DNA from: Streptomyces europaeiscabiei
GTDB taxonomy: Bacteria > Actinomycetota > Actinomycetes > Streptomycetales > Streptomycetaceae
Direction of reading: 5' to 3'
Length of the DNA: 64,000 nucleotides
NCBI RefSeq assembly: GCF_036346855.1
Contig: NZ_CP107841.1
Coordinates: forward strand, 4,096,001 to 4,160,000
Below are positions 63,719 through 64,000 of this stretch, in pieces. The notes beneath the pieces were generated by a model. The model saw only the letters and a program-made list of their open reading frames with translations, was not told the DNA's origin and made no database searches. Within the stretch, counting starts at the first letter, position 1. Every line of letters starts with the position of its first letter. The position numbers and the translations under genes are program-made.

Positions 63719-64000
63719 GGAATACCTCCCCCTGCTCGTGCTGCCGCTCCGAATCGCTGTCCGCCGACCTCTCCTCGGCCCGTCCCTCACGGTCGTCGGG
63801 CCGCCGCGCGGGCTGCGCCGGGGGCGGTGCCGCGGACGGCGTGGCGGGCCGGGGCACCACGCGCGCGCCGTTGCCCGGCAGCGCCGTCGGGTCGGCCGTG
63901 GGAGCCTGTCCGGCGCCCGGCCGGGGCCTTATGGCCGCCCTCGCGGCCCCGTGCTCACCAGCCTGGACCGGCACCGTGGCGAGCTTGCCGCCACCACCGA
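63708..64000 (-). CDS. mtrB: 3' end of sensor histidine kinase gene mtrB (partial)
   Basis: Only the last 96 codons are in the window: a Gly-rich stretch, then a Pro/Ala/Arg/Glu-rich disordered tail ending in VFRGR. No catalytic motif is included, so identity rests on position: it overlaps lpqB exactly where mtrB lies in other actinobacteria. The gene continues beyond base 64000. Confidence 0.65.
   Translation of the reverse strand, partial: GGGGKLATVPVQAGEHGAARAAIRPRPGAGQAPTADPTALPGNGARVVPRPATPSAAPPPAQPARRPDDREGRAEERSADSDSERQHEQGEVFRGR

Overview
The window is high-GC actinobacterial DNA and almost certainly a Streptomyces chromosome. The evidence is a very strong G/C preference at third codon positions, many GTG and TTG starts, and gene families in an order I recall from Streptomyces: two short Ser/Thr kinases beside an FHA/FtsK protein, a giant NAD-glutamate dehydrogenase, and the secA / hpf / comF / lpqB / mtrB block that is also found in Mycobacterium. 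No rRNA, tRNA or CRISPR array was seen.

Layout. 1-8366: a repeat array, two transmembrane Ser/Thr kinases (PkaB-like and PkaA-like) and a divergent FHA-FtsK/SpoIIIE ATPase. 8690-12403: a sugar ABC importer operon (lipoprotein plus two permeases, no ATPase). 12812-41153: a cell-surface glycopolymer region. It holds three tandem GT2-TagF fusion proteins, two polytopic membrane proteins, a further GT2, galE, a TagGH-like ABC exporter, a GT4 and a fourth large GT2-TagF protein. This region is interrupted by an ohr/ohrR peroxide cassette, by a probable WXG-type polymorphic toxin cassette (26963-31517), and by an IS605-type insertion (tnpA plus tnpB) lying directly after the exporter ATPase gene. 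41310-44571: two sister Ser/Thr kinases, one soluble and one membrane-anchored; the second appears to use an AUC start codon. 44636-49609: NAD-glutamate dehydrogenase. 49610-53288: small genes, a possible gene remnant and a 181-bp tandem repeat. 53450-64000: secA, an acetyltransferase, an AlkX/YcaQ-like glycosylase, a NarL-type response regulator, hpf, comF, lpqB and the 3' end of mtrB.

How the genes work together. The surface region could make, decorate and export a phosphate-linked (teichoic-acid-like) wall polymer: TagF-type polymerases with attached GT2 domains, GalE supplying UDP-galactose, and TagGH exporting the product. Four Ser/Thr kinases and an FHA protein suggest phospho-signalling around the cell envelope. 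The toxin cassette has a helical DUF6507-like partner, a toxin with an N-terminal helical domain and a C-terminal nuclease-like domain, and two co-linear paralogous candidate immunity proteins. It is the best candidate here for a poorly described system.

Repeats are unusually prominent. A dispersed palindrome-forming element built on GGGGCGCGGGGAACTGCGC recurs in at least six intergenic gaps. There are also tandem arrays of 13, 14, 16, 18, 22, 29 and 181 bp, several of them placed exactly on start codons or promoters. Functions come from motif reading only; no database search was run.
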